From: Flavobacteriales bacterium
GTDB lineage: Bacteria; Bacteroidota; Bacteroidia; UBA10329
Length of the DNA stretch: 40,958 nt
Assembly: GCA_018402015.1 (NCBI GenBank)
Contig: JAGYJL010000017.1
Coordinates: forward strand, 1 to 40,958
Reading direction: 5' to 3'
In this document: piece after piece, positions 1 through 10,241 of the stretch
Position numbering within the stretch: position 1 is the stretch's first letter
How the letters are laid out: each line of letters opens with the position of its first letter
Made by a program: the position numbers and the translations under genes
The notes under the pieces: model-generated
The model's database searches: none
Told to the model about the DNA's origin: nothing
The model's input: only the letters and a program-made list of their open reading frames with translations

Positions 1-2
1 CA

Positions 3-3000
3 CCATACACTTATCAATGGGTTCCTGGTGGTTTTAACACCAGCAACGTCACAGGTCTTTGCGCTGGAACGTATAACGTTCAAATTCAAGATTCACTTAA
101 CTGTATTTATACAGAAACAGTTGTGATCGATCAGCCAGCTCAAATACAGATTGGTCAGACTGTAATCAATTCAATTTGTGGCCAGTGCAACGGACAGATA
201 GATTTAACTCCTATCACAGGTATTGCACCATTCACTTACAGTTGGTCGCCATCAGTTCCGAATACAGATACACTGGCAACAGGCCTATGCGCTGGTGTTT
301 ACAATATCACGGTAACAGATGCTTCAGGATGTAATACTGTTGTGACTTCGTTGGTCAACGACATCCCATCTGCATCCATTGCAATGACAGGTATCGATCC
401 ACTGTGTAATGATTCGTGTAATGGAGAGGCCATTGCTACCCCTACCGGAGGAACACCGCCTTTCTCTTACCTATGGAATGACCCTCTAGCACAAACCGAC
501 TCAATTGCAACAGGTCTTTGTGCAGGGTTGTATACCATTACTTTAACAGATGCAAACGGATGCGTGGCGGTCAATCAAGTGTCATTATCCGAACCTACTC
601 CTATTGGAGTTTCTCTTCTAATTGTTGATAATGGAACATGTGCTGGAAACTGCGATGGTTCCATAACGGTGATTCCTTCTGGAGGAACAATTCCGTTCAC
701 ATACCTGTGGAACGACCCACTTGCACAAACCACTGCTGCAGCTATCGACCTATGCGCTGGCACTTACACTGTAGAAGTTACAGATGCAAATGGTTGTTCT
801 GATGTTACTTCTGGAACAGTTAACAATCCTGTTGGTTTTACTGCAGTGGCTACTGCAACGGATGCAAGCTGTAATGGTGTTTGTGACGGTACGGCAACAG
901 CAACTATTACTGGCGGTACACCACCGTTCACCTATCTATGGGATGACCCTGCAGGACAGACCACCGCAACCGCAACAGGACTTTGCGCTGGTAGTTATAC
1001 AGTTACCGTAACCGATGCAAACAATTGCGATTTCATTGCTCCTGTGACTATTGCAGAGCCTGATCCAATTGTAATCACCTTCACAGGAATTGTTGACCTT
1101 CAGTGCGATGGCGAATGCATTGGCGAAGCCACAGCGAATGTAACTGGCGGTACTGGTCCTTACACATACCAATGGGATGATGCATTGGCTCAGAACACTC
1201 AATCTGCTGACAGCCTTTGCGCAAGTTCCTACACTGTAACAGTTACAGATGCCAACGGATGTACAGCGTCTGAAACGGTGACCATTTCTGGACCGAACGG
1301 TCTTTCTTCAAGCATTAGCGCCTCAACCAATGCATTATGTTTTGGCGATTGCAACGGAACTGCCACGGTAATAGCGTCAGGTGGAACTAGCCCGTACACT
1401 TACCAATGGAACGACCCGAGCAATCAAACTACGGCTATAGCAACAGGATTGTGTGCAGGAACCTATAGTGTTGTTGTAACCGATGCCAATGGTTGTGTAT
1501 CCGTTTCTACGGTGATCATTACTCAGCCTGCTTTGCTCATAGCAACCACTACAGCAGACGATGTAAGCTGTTTCGGTGAATGCGATGGGATTGCCAGTGT
1601 GTTCGTTACTGGTGGTACTCCTCCTTATACTTACCAGTGGAACGACCCGAATAACCAAACGACCGTATCGGCAATAAATCTTTGCGCTGGAACCTATTCG
1701 GTAACTGTTACTGGAAGTAACGGTTGCGTGGCCAATGCAACTGAAACCATTTTTCAACCCCCAACTCCGATATCTGTTGATACAATAGTGACAAACGCTA
1801 CTTGTGGAGTTTGTAACGGTGAGATTGAAGTAGTTGCGAATGGCGGAGTGCCTCCGTACACCTATCTATGGGGTAACGGAGAAACCACAGCATCGATAAG
1901 TGGTTTATGTCCGGGTGTTTACACCGTTGACGTAACGGATGCTGTTGGATGTACATCGAACTTTGATGTTGCAGTGAGCAATGATGGCGGACCTACAAGT
2001 GCAACTGTTGTATCTACAGATGCTTCTTGTTTTGGGGTTTGCGATGGTGAAGCAACCGTAACACCAGTTGGTGGAATTCCTCCTTATACATATCTGTGGG
2101 TTCCAGGAGGACAGACTACTGCTACCGTAACTGGACTTTGTGCAGGAGTTTATAACGTTCAGATAAGTGATTCGATCGGCTGTATTTATACTCAGTTGGT
2201 GACCATAAATGAGCCTTCGGAAATTGTTGGAAACGCTAACGTAACTCAGGCAACTTGTGGAGCTTGTAATGGAGAAATTGTTCTAGCGCCTAGCGGTGGC
2301 GATGGCGGTCCTTACACATACAGCTGGGTTCCCGCAGTTTCAACAAGCGAAACAGCAACTGGACTTTGTGCTGGAATATATACGGTTACCATTACAGATG
2401 CTTCAGGTTGCGAATCCGTAGAGGTTATTCCTGTAAGTAATATTGATGGACCAGTAATTACAGCAGTAGCAACAGATGCAACTTGCGATGGATCATGCGA
2501 TGGTTCCGGAGAAGTAACGATATCTGGAGGAACAGCTCCTTTCACAATTCTTTGGGATGACCCAGCTGCTCAGACCACCGCTATCGCAACAGGTCTCTGT
2601 GCAGGTACATACAATGTAACTGTGACTGATGCCAACGGATGTGAATCAACAATTCAGATACAGGTCAATGATCCAGACCCAATTTCACTGAGTTTGCAAC
2701 TGGTAACAGATGCAACCTGTCCGGGAGCTTGTGATGGAACTGCTACTATAATTGCTTCTGGAGGAACACTTCCATTTACCTACAGTTGGTCTCCTTCTGG
2801 AGGAAATGCTTCAACCGCAACAGGACTTTGCGCAGGCAGCTATACGGTTACTGTAACAGACGCTAATGGATGTCAGGAGCAACAAACTGTTGTAGTTGAC
2901 GAACCTACTGCCATTGCAATAAACACGAGTACTACAGATGCTTCATGTAATGGTCTTTGCGATGGAGAGGCTTACGCGGTTGCCACTGGCGGTTCTGGTG

Positions 3001-5492
3001 GTTTCACATATCAATGGAATGATCCAGCGTCTACTGCGAATGATACTGCAGTTGCCTTGTGTGCGGGAACGTATACCGTAGTAGTTACTGATGCTAACGG
3101 GTGCCAAGATTCAACGGATGTGGTTGTTAATGAACCAGATCCAATTGACATTAACATTAGCGTAACTGGCGCTTCTTGTAATGGCGATTGTGATGGATCT
3201 GCTGTTGCTGTAGCAACTGGTGGAAATGCGCCATACACATATCAGTGGAACGATCCAAACTCAACCCTGAATGATACCGTTACAGGCCTTTGCGCTGGTA
3301 TTTACAGTATTGTTGTTACCGACTCTTTAGGATGTACAGGAACGTCATCAGCTGTTATAACCGAGCCGCTGCCATTGTTCCTGCTAGATTCAGCAGTGAA
3401 CATTAGCTGCGGTGGTTCTTGCGATGGTTTTGCGGGTGTGTTAGTTCAGGGAGGAACGTCTCCTTACACTTATCAATGGAATGACCCTGCGGGACAAACA
3501 AACCCAATTATAACCGATCTCTGCGCTGGAACTTACCAAGTGGTAGTTACTGATGCCAATGGTTGTTCAGATTCTGTTAGCGTTACCATCATTGAGCCAC
3601 CAGTATTGGAGGCCCCCGTAAGTGTTGTGAATCCTACTTGTGGAGGTATTTGTGATGGTGAGGCAACTGTTTCTCCTACTGGCGGAACCCCTCCTTACAA
3701 CATTCTCTGGTTACCAGGTTTAGAAGTAACTCCTACGATAACGGGATTATGTGCAGGAGAGTACACGGTTATTGTTGTTGATGCTTCTGGATGTACAGAC
3801 ACTACCACAATAAACTTGACTGAACCACCTGTCCTAACTGCAGACATCACTTCTGTTTCACAGATTCTATGCTCTGCTGGCTGTACTGGAGAAGCAACAG
3901 TTACTCCTACAGGAGGTACGGCACCGTATGTATACCAATGGAATGACCCAAGTAGCCAGACAAACAGCACGGCTGTAAACCTGTGTGTGGGTATATGGTC
4001 AGTAACGGTTACTGATGACATTGGATGTACTGCGACAGCAACTACTGCAATAACAGATTCGGCAGCACTAACCGCTACTATCCCGATTTTCACTTCAGTT
4101 ACCTGCAACGGTGAATGCGATGGTACTGCTACTGTTTTTGCAAACGGTGGAACGGGCCCATACTCGTACTCTTGGAATGATCCTAACTTCCAAAGCACGC
4201 AAACCGCAATTGGCCTATGCCCTGGAACGTATACAGTTACTGTAATAGACTCACAATCGCCAGCGTGTACAACTCAGGCATCAGTAACGATCATTGAACC
4301 AATTGCTTTAACATTATCGGCAACTGCCACTGACGTTACTTGCGGAAATCTTTGCGATGGTTCTGCCATTGGATTCCCACTAGGCGGAACTCCTCCATAC
4401 ACCTTCCAATGGAATGATCCGGCAGGCCAGAATACTGTTGAAGCTAGTAACCTCTGTGTTGGCACCTATACTTTAACTGTAACTGATGTAAACGGATGTA
4501 CTGCGCTTACGAGCGTTTCGGTAACTGGTCCTCCAGCAATTGTCTCTAACGCTACTTCTGTAGCTTCTACATGTAGCAACCTAGCCGATGGATCAATTGA
4601 CCTAACGGTTGTAGGTGGTGTTCCTGGCTACACTTTCGCTTGGACGCCTGGCGGTGCTGGTACAGAAGACCTGACCAATGTGGAGACAGGTGCATACACA
4701 GTGGTGATCACCGATGCTTCAGGATGTTCCATAACTGCTACTTACAGTGTAGGTACGCTTGTAAATATTAATGCTGATGCAGGATTGGATGATACTGTCT
4801 GTGTTGCCACCGCGATCATGCTTGATGGTTTTGGTGGAGGCTCTTACCTCTGGACCCCAGGAGCAACTTTGAGCGACTCATTGGTTGCTGATCCAGTTGC
4901 TACTCCAGTAGATACAACAACTTACGTGTTAACCGTTACAATAGGAACCTGCGTTGATCAAGATTCAGTTACTATATACACGTACGCCATTCCACCTGTT
5001 GATGGTGGTGCTGATGTTCAGATCCCTACCGGTGGTTCAATCAATTTGAATGCAAATGGTGTTGTAACCGATTGGGAGTACACTTGGGAACCATCGGAAT
5101 TCGTTGATAACCCGAACATCACCAATCCACTTGCAAGCCCAGAAGAAACAACCATGTTCTATGTGACCGTGGTTGATAATAATGGCTGTACAGCAACAGA
5201 CTCCGTACTTGTTGAGGTACTTCCTGGAATTGTATTCCCAGATGGTATAACTCCTAACGGAGATGGAATAAACGATGTTTGGATAATTGACAACATCGAC
5301 CTATTTGATGACGCAATAGTTGAAGTTTACAACAGATGGGGACAGCAACTCTTCATATCAGCTCCTGGGTATCCAATACCGTGGGACGGCAAATACAAAG
5401 GCAATGACCTGCCTGTTGGAACCTACTACTATGTGATTCACTCGGCCAATTTCGAGGAACCATTCACTGGACCTATCACCATTGTTAGATGA
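3..5492 (+). CDS. SprB-repeat giant surface protein with T9SS type B C-terminal domain (5' end outside window)
   Basis: The reading frame is open from the first bases, so the start lies to the left. The visible part is about 20 full SprB-type repeats of roughly 75-85 residues plus one partial repeat at the left edge. Each repeat follows the pattern C-x(2-3)-C-[DN]-G, GGTxPYTYxW, LCAGxYxVxVTDxxGC, so most carry four cysteines. The last repeat (about 4540-4740) loses two of them. Two Ig/PKD-like segments follow (about 4770-5220), then a gliding-motility-associated C-terminal domain with TPNGDGINDVW, VYNRWGQ, WDGKYKGNDLPVGTYYY and GPITIVR. That domain is the type B T9SS sorting signal, so the protein is expected to be secreted and held at the cell surface. 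In Flavobacterium, SprB is the mobile gliding adhesin; this relative could be an adhesin or a gliding adhesin. The next gene encodes a PorP/SprF partner and overlaps the stop codon. The family assignment is firm; the role in motility is inferred. Confidence 0.93.
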   Translation, partial: PYTYQWVPGGFNTSNVTGLCAGTYNVQIQDSLNCIYTETVVIDQPAQIQIGQTVINSICGQCNGQIDLTPITGIAPFTYSWSPSVPNTDTLATGLCAGVYNITVTDASGCNTVVTSLVNDIPSASIAMTGIDPLCNDSCNGEAIATPTGGTPPFSYLWNDPLAQTDSIATGLCAGLYTITLTDANGCVAVNQVSLSEPTPIGVSLLIVDNGTCAGNCDGSITVIPSGGTIPFTYLWNDPLAQTTAAAIDLCAGTYTVEVTDANGCSDVTSGTVNNPVGFTAVATATDASCNGVCDGTATATITGGTPPFTYLWDDPAGQTTATATGLCAGSYTVTVTDANNCDFIAPVTIAEPDPIVITFTGIVDLQCDGECIGEATANVTGGTGPYTYQWDDALAQNTQSADSLCASSYTVTVTDANGCTASETVTISGPNGLSSSISASTNALCFGDCNGTATVIASGGTSPYTYQWNDPSNQTTAIATGLCAGTYSVVVTDANGCVSVSTVIITQPALLIATTTADDVSCFGECDGIASVFVTGGTPPYTYQWNDPNNQTTVSAINLCAGTYSVTVTGSNGCVANATETIFQPPTPISVDTIVTNATCGVCNGEIEVVANGGVPPYTYLWGNGETTASISGLCPGVYTVDVTDAVGCTSNFDVAVSNDGGPTSATVVSTDASCFGVCDGEATVTPVGGIPPYTYLWVPGGQTTATVTGLCAGVYNVQISDSIGCIYTQLVTINEPSEIVGNANVTQATCGACNGEIVLAPSGGDGGPYTYSWVPAVSTSETATGLCAGIYTVTITDASGCESVEVIPVSNIDGPVITAVATDATCDGSCDGSGEVTISGGTAPFTILWDDPAAQTTAIATGLCAGTYNVTVTDANGCESTIQIQVNDPDPISLSLQLVTDATCPGACDGTATIIASGGTLPFTYSWSPSGGNASTATGLCAGSYTVTVTDANGCQEQQTVVVDEPTAIAINTSTTDASCNGLCDGEAYAVATGGSGGFTYQWNDPASTANDTAVALCAGTYTVVVTDANGCQDSTDVVVNEPDPIDINISVTGASCNGDCDGSAVAVATGGNAPYTYQWNDPNSTLNDTVTGLCAGIYSIVVTDSLGCTGTSSAVITEPLPLFLLDSAVNISCGGSCDGFAGVLVQGGTSPYTYQWNDPAGQTNPIITDLCAGTYQVVVTDANGCSDSVSVTIIEPPVLEAPVSVVNPTCGGICDGEATVSPTGGTPPYNILWLPGLEVTPTITGLCAGEYTVIVVDASGCTDTTTINLTEPPVLTADITSVSQILCSAGCTGEATVTPTGGTAPYVYQWNDPSSQTNSTAVNLCVGIWSVTVTDDIGCTATATTAITDSAALTATIPIFTSVTCNGECDGTATVFANGGTGPYSYSWNDPNFQSTQTAIGLCPGTYTVTVIDSQSPACTTQASVTIIEPIALTLSATATDVTCGNLCDGSAIGFPLGGTPPYTFQWNDPAGQNTVEASNLCVGTYTLTVTDVNGCTALTSVSVTGPPAIVSNATSVASTCSNLADGSIDLTVVGGVPGYTFAWTPGGAGTEDLTNVETGAYTVVITDASGCSITATYSVGTLVNINADAGLDDTVCVATAIMLDGFGGGSYLWTPGATLSDSLVADPVATPVDTTTYVLTVTIGTCVDQDSVTIYTYAIPPVDGGADVQIPTGGSINLNANGVVTDWEYTWEPSEFVDNPNITNPLASPEETTMFYVTVVDNNGCTATDSVLVEVLPGIVFPDGITPNGDGINDVWIIDNIDLFDDAIVEVYNRWGQQLFISAPGYPIPWDGKYKGNDLPVGTYYYVIHSANFEEPFTGPITIVR

Positions 5493-6439
5493 TAAGCATG
5501 AAACGACTTCTATACATATCTACCCTCGTTTTCGGATTCTCTTTCTCGTCCATCGGGCAGCAGATTCCGCAATACAGTCAGTATATGCTCAACGACTATA
5601 TACTGAACCCAGCAATGACCGGACAGCATGACTATTGGGAGGTAAAATCCAATAACCGATTGCAATGGGTCGGTATAACCGATGCTCCGAGAACGTTCAT
5701 TCTTTCTGCGCACGGCCCATTCCGTAAATACAATATGGGTATGGGAGGGTCCGTATTTGCTGATATTACCGGACCTACAAGTCGGGTTGGATTTTATCTC
5801 TCGTATGCTTACCATCTAAAGCTTTCCAAGTCTTTGAAATTGGGCATGGGTCTTAGCTTTGGTCTATTGCAGTTCCGAATTGACGGAACCAAAGTAACGT
5901 TGTACGAAAATGGAGATCCGGTTTTCCCGAATCAAATGATGACGGTATATACCGCAGATGCGACCTTTGGTCTTAACCTGAAGCACAAGAACTTCAATTT
6001 CGGTATCTCGATACCACAGATCATTGGTAACGACCTCAAGTTCTTGGAGAATCAAGAATCCACCAGAAGTCAGCTCGCGCGTCACTACATGGCAATGGGT
6101 GGTTACACCTTTCATGTAGGTGATTTTGGTATCATGCCTAACCTTTTGGTGAAATACGTTTTTCCTACCATGCCACAGTTTGATGCGGGTGTGAAATTCG
6201 ACTGGAGAGATCAATTCTGGATCGGGGCATCATACCGTCATGAAGATGCGGTTTCATTCATGGGCGGTTTGGCTTACAAGGATTTCCTTGTTGTGGCCTA
6301 CAGTTATGATATGACCACATCAAACCTGAGGAATTACTCTAATGGTACGCATGAGATGATGATCGGGGTTCGATTCCGCCCTTGGAAGAAAGTAGCAACT
6401 GAAAATACGGATGCTGCTCCTGCGGGAGACGCAGAGTAA
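5489..6439 (+). CDS. PorP/SprF family type IX secretion membrane protein
   Basis: The 316-residue product begins with a signal peptide (KRLLYISTLVFGFSFSSIGQ), followed by the family hallmark QQIPQYSQYMLNDYILNPAMTG and a predicted outer-membrane barrel rich in alternating hydrophobic strands. The C-terminal part contains IGASYRHEDAVSFMGG and SYDMTTSNLRNYSNGTHE, typical of PorP/SprF. PorP and SprF proteins are outer-membrane partners of type B T9SS cargo; SprF is needed for SprB to reach the surface in F. johnsoniae. The ATG at 5489 overlaps the stop of the upstream SprB-like gene by 4 bases. A second ATG at 5498 (MKRLLYIS) gives a cleaner signal peptide and may be the real start. The tight coupling suggests a dedicated secretion or anchoring partner for the upstream repeat protein. 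A terminator follows. Confidence 0.93.
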   Translation: MISMKRLLYISTLVFGFSFSSIGQQIPQYSQYMLNDYILNPAMTGQHDYWEVKSNNRLQWVGITDAPRTFILSAHGPFRKYNMGMGGSVFADITGPTSRVGFYLSYAYHLKLSKSLKLGMGLSFGLLQFRIDGTKVTLYENGDPVFPNQMMTVYTADATFGLNLKHKNFNFGISIPQIIGNDLKFLENQESTRSQLARHYMAMGGYTFHVGDFGIMPNLLVKYVFPTMPQFDAGVKFDWRDQFWIGASYRHEDAVSFMGGLAYKDFLVVAYSYDMTTSNLRNYSNGTHEMMIGVRFRPWKKVATENTDAAPAGDAE

Positions 6440-6456
6440 GCACCAGCATATAAATG

Positions 6457-6490
6457 AAAAAAGGGCTCACAACTTGTGAGTCCTTTTTTG
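6457..6490 (+). terminator. Rho-independent terminator after porP/sprF
   Basis: An inverted repeat GGGCTCACAA / TTGTGAGTCC (one G-T pair) is flanked by a run of A on the left and TTTTTTG on the right. It lies 17 bases after the porP/sprF stop and ends the sprB-like transcript. Confidence 0.85.
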
Positions 6491-6575
6491 TTTACGGCCG
6501 TTTAACATTCTTTAATTTGTTGAACCAAATGATTGGGTTTAACTCTCGTTACATCCATCAATCAAACCAAGAAGA

Positions 6576-8051
6576 TTGTCAGTCTTAAAAAAGCTAGCCG
6601 GGCAAACTGCTATCTACGGATTAAGTTCCATAGTTGCTCGCTTTCTTAACTATCTATTGGTTCCACTTCACACTGCGGTTTTTGTGCCACAGCAATACGG
6701 TGTCATCACAGAAATGTATGCCTACGTAGCATTCCTAATCATTCTGTTGACGTATGGGATGGAAACGGCATTCTTCCGCTTTTCTACCAAAGAAGGGTTT
6801 GAGCCACAGACTGTTTTCTCAACCATTCTTACATCATTGGCAAGCAGCACGGCCATGTTCATTCTCATGGCTGTGGTTTTCGCGCAGCCAATTGCAGATT
6901 GGTTGATGTACTCCGACAATAAGGAATATGTTGTCTGGTTTGCCATCATTGTGGGTTTAGATGCGGTTTCATCCATTCCGCTTGCCCAACTACGATCGCA
7001 GAACAAGGCTAAGACCTTTGCAGGGGTAAACATTGCAAACGTGTTGGTCAACATTGGTCTTAACGTATTCTTCCTGAAATACTGTTTGCCTCTGGTATCC
7101 GAAGGCGGGGGCAATTGGCTCACAGACACGTTCTATGATCCGAACACAGGAGTTGGATACGTTTTCATTGCCAACCTCATCGCAAGCATCGTCAAGTTCC
7201 TTTTACTCGGGCCAACTATGCTGTCTGGTCTCGTAAAACCAAAATTATCACTACTTAAACCCATGCTTATTTACTCGTTGCCATTATTGGTTGCAGGTTT
7301 GGCAGGTATGATGAATGAGATGTTTGATCGCGTTATGCTTAAACGACTGCTCTACCCTATTATGGGCGAAGACAAAGCCATGTATCAATTGGGTGTTTAC
7401 GGTGCTTGTTATAAACTTTCCATCATTATTTCATTGATGATACAGGCATTTCGGTATGCCGCTGAACCTTTCTTCTTTTCGCAGCAAAAGGAAGCCGGGA
7501 GCAAAGAACTCTACGCCAAAGTGATGACCTTTTTCGTTTGGATTCTGGCCGGGACCTTTCTATTCGTCATGTTGTATATCGATCTATTCAAGTACTTCAT
7601 TCCAAACGAAGATTACTGGGCAGGACTGAAGATCGTTCCGATTCTACTCATGGCCAACATCTTCCTGGGCATTTACTACAACCAATCTGTTTGGTATAAG
7701 CTTACCGATAAGACAGGCCACGGAGCTGCATTGGCCATATTCGGGGCCATTATAACGCTAGTATTGAACCTACTTTTCATTCCAAAATATGGCTACGTAG
7801 CCTCGGCCTGGGCAACCTTTGCTTGTTACGGAAGCATGATGGTAGTTTCGTATCTGCTAGGACAAAAACACTATCCGGTACCCTACGAACTTGGTAAGCT
7901 TTCCATATTTCTAGGCTCTGCCGTACTGCTGTATGCTGCAAACGTGATACTTAATATTGGTGCAATGCAATATGGATTGATCATCAACGTACTGTTCCTT
8001 CTGGGCTACCTTGGCGTTTCATTGGTCTTGCTCCGACCCAATTTTAAGTAG
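6576..8051 (+). CDS. Wzx-like oligosaccharide/polysaccharide flippase (MOP superfamily)
   Basis: A 491-residue polytopic inner-membrane protein with about 12-14 hydrophobic segments. The N-terminus LKKLAGQTAIYGLSSIVARF followed by LNYLLVPLHTAVF is typical of the Bacteroidota polysaccharide biosynthesis proteins of the MATE/MOP fold. These proteins are thought to flip lipid-linked oligosaccharides across the inner membrane. The start is TTG at 6576; it is kept because the family N-terminus begins exactly there and no ATG fits better. The next gene, dut, starts 32 bases after the stop. This flippase-dut-TPR-DUF4292-EnvC order is one I recognise from other Bacteroidota. The substrate cannot be told from sequence. 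Confidence 0.88.
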   Translation: MSVLKKLAGQTAIYGLSSIVARFLNYLLVPLHTAVFVPQQYGVITEMYAYVAFLIILLTYGMETAFFRFSTKEGFEPQTVFSTILTSLASSTAMFILMAVVFAQPIADWLMYSDNKEYVVWFAIIVGLDAVSSIPLAQLRSQNKAKTFAGVNIANVLVNIGLNVFFLKYCLPLVSEGGGNWLTDTFYDPNTGVGYVFIANLIASIVKFLLLGPTMLSGLVKPKLSLLKPMLIYSLPLLVAGLAGMMNEMFDRVMLKRLLYPIMGEDKAMYQLGVYGACYKLSIIISLMIQAFRYAAEPFFFSQQKEAGSKELYAKVMTFFVWILAGTFLFVMLYIDLFKYFIPNEDYWAGLKIVPILLMANIFLGIYYNQSVWYKLTDKTGHGAALAIFGAIITLVLNLLFIPKYGYVASAWATFACYGSMMVVSYLLGQKHYPVPYELGKLSIFLGSAVLLYAANVILNIGAMQYGLIINVLFLLGYLGVSLVLLRPNFK

Positions 8052-8056
8052 CTTTG
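8049..8056 (+). promoter_or_regulatory. Candidate Bacteroidota -7 box (TAGCTTTG) for the dut operon
   Basis: TAGCTTTG matches the Bacteroidota consensus TAnnTTTG and overlaps the stop codon of the flippase gene, 27 bases before the dut ATG. No convincing -33 TTTG was found at the usual distance, so the call is tentative. Confidence 0.4.
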
Positions 8057-8083
8057 CGCGGCTTTCTGAGAACAGAATAACAA

Positions 8084-8518
8084 ATGGAACTACAGGTAAT
8101 TAATCGTTCAGAACACGCTCTTCCGAATTACGAAACGGCCTTATCTGCTGGGTTGGACCTTCGTGCCAACATCGATGCTGATATTGAGCTGAAGAGTCTT
8201 GAACGGGTGCTTGTACCTACTGGACTTTTTATTGCACTGCCAGAAGGGACAGAAGCACAGATAAGACCTCGAAGTGGATTAGCATATAAGCACGGATTAA
8301 CCGTCTTGAACTCTCCGGGAACGATTGATGCAGATTACCGTGGAGAAGTGAAAGTATTGCTTGTAAACCTTTCCAACGAGACCTTTGTTATCAAGAATGG
8401 GGAACGAATTGCGCAGATGGTTGTGGCGAAGCATGAACGCGTAGATTGGCTGGAAGTAGAAACACTGAGCGAAACGGTGAGGGGTGCTGGTGGCTTCGGA
8501 CATACTGGAAAAAGTTGA
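8084..8518 (+). CDS. dut: Deoxyuridine 5'-triphosphate nucleotidohydrolase (dUTPase)
   Basis: At 144 residues it has normal length for a trimeric dUTPase, and all five family motifs are present in order: AGLDLRA (I), RPRSGLA (II), [11 protein letters not shown] (III, with the catalytic-water Asp and the uracil-selecting Tyr), GERIAQ (IV) and [12 protein letters not shown] (V, the phosphate-binding arm). The enzyme hydrolyses dUTP to dUMP and pyrophosphate, keeping uracil out of DNA and supplying dTMP synthesis. The ATG follows an AT-rich leader. The stop TGA overlaps the TTG start of the TPR gene (TTGA), so the two are translationally linked. Nothing in the sequence suggests loss of activity. 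Confidence 0.97.
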   Translation: MELQVINRSEHALPNYETALSAGLDLRANIDADIELKSLERVLVPTGLFIALPEGTEAQIRPRSGLAYKHGLTVLNSPGTIDADYRGEVKVLLVNLSNETFVIKNGERIAQMVVAKHERVDWLEVETLSETVRGAGGFGHTGKS

Positions 8519-10236
8519 GACGCTTACTTCAAATACTACTCCTTGCTACACTTGCTTTTTCGGTAAGTTCTGCTGACGCCCAAAAGCGAAAGAAAAAGAC
8601 GAAAGAGTTGAGCTACGAAGCACAACGCAAAGTCACAGCGCTTTTCTTCGATGGCAACAAGCAAAAGATGCTTGGCAATTTTGAAGAAGCCGCAGGATAT
8701 TACCACGATTGCATCAAGATAGACCCGAATCATGCAGCAGCATACTACGAGCTAGGCGGTCTACTATCGGCAAAGGATCACTTGGCAGATGCGCTCCCTT
8801 TTGCGCTACGGGCACTGGAATTAGACCCTGAAAATCAGTGGTACGCGCTATTCACGGCCGATATTCAAATGGGGCTTAACGATTATCGCGCTGCATCTAA
8901 GATCTACGCAAAGCTCTCGGAGAAGGCACCCGAAAATGTTGATTATCTGTACGAATTGGCAACTACCTACCTCTACCTTAATGAGTTGGAGAAAGCCATT
9001 GAAGCTTACAATAAAATTGAGGTCATCATTGGTGTAAACGAAGAAATCTCTGTTCAAAAAGAGAAGATCTACCTACAACTTGATAAACTGGACGAGGCTG
9101 TTGCTGAACTTGAAAATCTGATTGACAATTTCCCTAGAGAACAGCGGTACCTCGGTATGTTGGCAGAAGTTTACACGGCCAACGATATGACGGATAAGGC
9201 TTTTGAGGTTTACCAAAGAATGAAGGAGAATAATCCTGACGACCCGATCGTACACCTCAATCTGGCCGAGTACTACCGCAAAAAAGGAGACTTCGAATCT
9301 TCCTTCTCAGAACTTAAGTTGGCATTTGCCAGTCCTGCGCTGAACATTGACAACAAGATCCAAGTGATGATGTCGTACTACAGCCTCACGGAGAATAGCG
9401 ATAAGCTCATCTCGCAGGCGTACGAATTACTAGACCTTTTGACCACTGCTCATCCGAAAGACGCCAAGGCATTTGCCATGAAGGCCGATTTCTTGATGCG
9501 TGATAACCGATTGAAGGAAGCCAGAGAATCCTTCTACGAAACTGTTAGGCTCGATAGCAGCCGCTTTATGGTTTGGAGCCAATTAGTGAACACTAGCTAC
9601 GAACTCCGCGATTATCCAGCAATGGAAAAAGACAGCAGAATGGCATTGGAATTATTCCCCAACCAAGGTATTCTGTATCTACTTAATGGCATTGCCAACA
9701 ACAGCCTAAAGAATTACAAGGAAGCTGTGGATATTCTTAACGAAGGAGAGCTTTTTACACGAACCGATACCTACGTGAATGTGCAGTTGCTTAGCGTTTT
9801 GGCCGATGCTTACAATAATCTTGATAAACACAAGGAATCTGACGAGGCTTTTGAAAAAGCCATAACCAAGGACCCCAACAACCCTCTCATACTGAATAAC
9901 TACAGCTATTTCCTGTCGTTACGGGCGGAGAACTTGGACCGAGCCGAAGAAATGTCCAGAAAATCGAACATTCTTCAACCAAGACAAGCTTCGTATCAAG
10001 ACACGTATGCTTGGATTCTTTATCAGCAAAGCAAGTACGAAAAGGCACTTGAATGGATTTTGAAGGCCTTGGAAAACGGTGGCGATAAAAGTGGAGTGAT
10101 CGTTGAACACTATGGCGATATCCTTTTCAAGCTTGGCGAGGAAGCCAAAGCTTTAGAACAATGGGAACTTGCCTTACAACTTGGAGATCACAGCGATGAA
10201 TTGGCTAAGAAGGTAGAAACGAAAAAGCTGCCTTAG
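8515..10236 (+). CDS. Secreted/periplasmic tetratricopeptide repeat (TPR) protein
   Basis: From the TTG at 8515 the protein is about 573 residues and starts with a clear signal peptide ([21 protein letters not shown]). An in-frame ATG at 8446 would add a charged 23-residue extension lying wholly inside dut and would bury the signal, so TTG is preferred. The rest is an array of TPR helices, with many matches to the A-x(3)-Y-x(3)-L/I-x(3)-P-x-N/D pattern (for example [20 protein letters not shown] and [16 protein letters not shown]). TPR arrays act as protein-protein scaffolds. The neighbours (DUF4292 lipoprotein and EnvC-like protein) point to a cell-envelope role. The exact partner is unknown. 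Confidence 0.88.
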   Translation: MRRLLQILLLATLAFSVSSADAQKRKKKTKELSYEAQRKVTALFFDGNKQKMLGNFEEAAGYYHDCIKIDPNHAAAYYELGGLLSAKDHLADALPFALRALELDPENQWYALFTADIQMGLNDYRAASKIYAKLSEKAPENVDYLYELATTYLYLNELEKAIEAYNKIEVIIGVNEEISVQKEKIYLQLDKLDEAVAELENLIDNFPREQRYLGMLAEVYTANDMTDKAFEVYQRMKENNPDDPIVHLNLAEYYRKKGDFESSFSELKLAFASPALNIDNKIQVMMSYYSLTENSDKLISQAYELLDLLTTAHPKDAKAFAMKADFLMRDNRLKEARESFYETVRLDSSRFMVWSQLVNTSYELRDYPAMEKDSRMALELFPNQGILYLLNGIANNSLKNYKEAVDILNEGELFTRTDTYVNVQLLSVLADAYNNLDKHKESDEAFEKAITKDPNNPLILNNYSYFLSLRAENLDRAEEMSRKSNILQPRQASYQDTYAWILYQQSKYEKALEWILKALENGGDKSGVIVEHYGDILFKLGEEAKALEQWELALQLGDHSDELAKKVETKKLP

Positions 10237-10241
10237 ACCTA

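Noticed and set aside
1-4740. Possible CRISPR or satellite array, from the strongly periodic sequence at the left edge
   Set aside because: The period is about 225-255 bases, in frame, and conserved at protein level only; these are SprB protein repeats.
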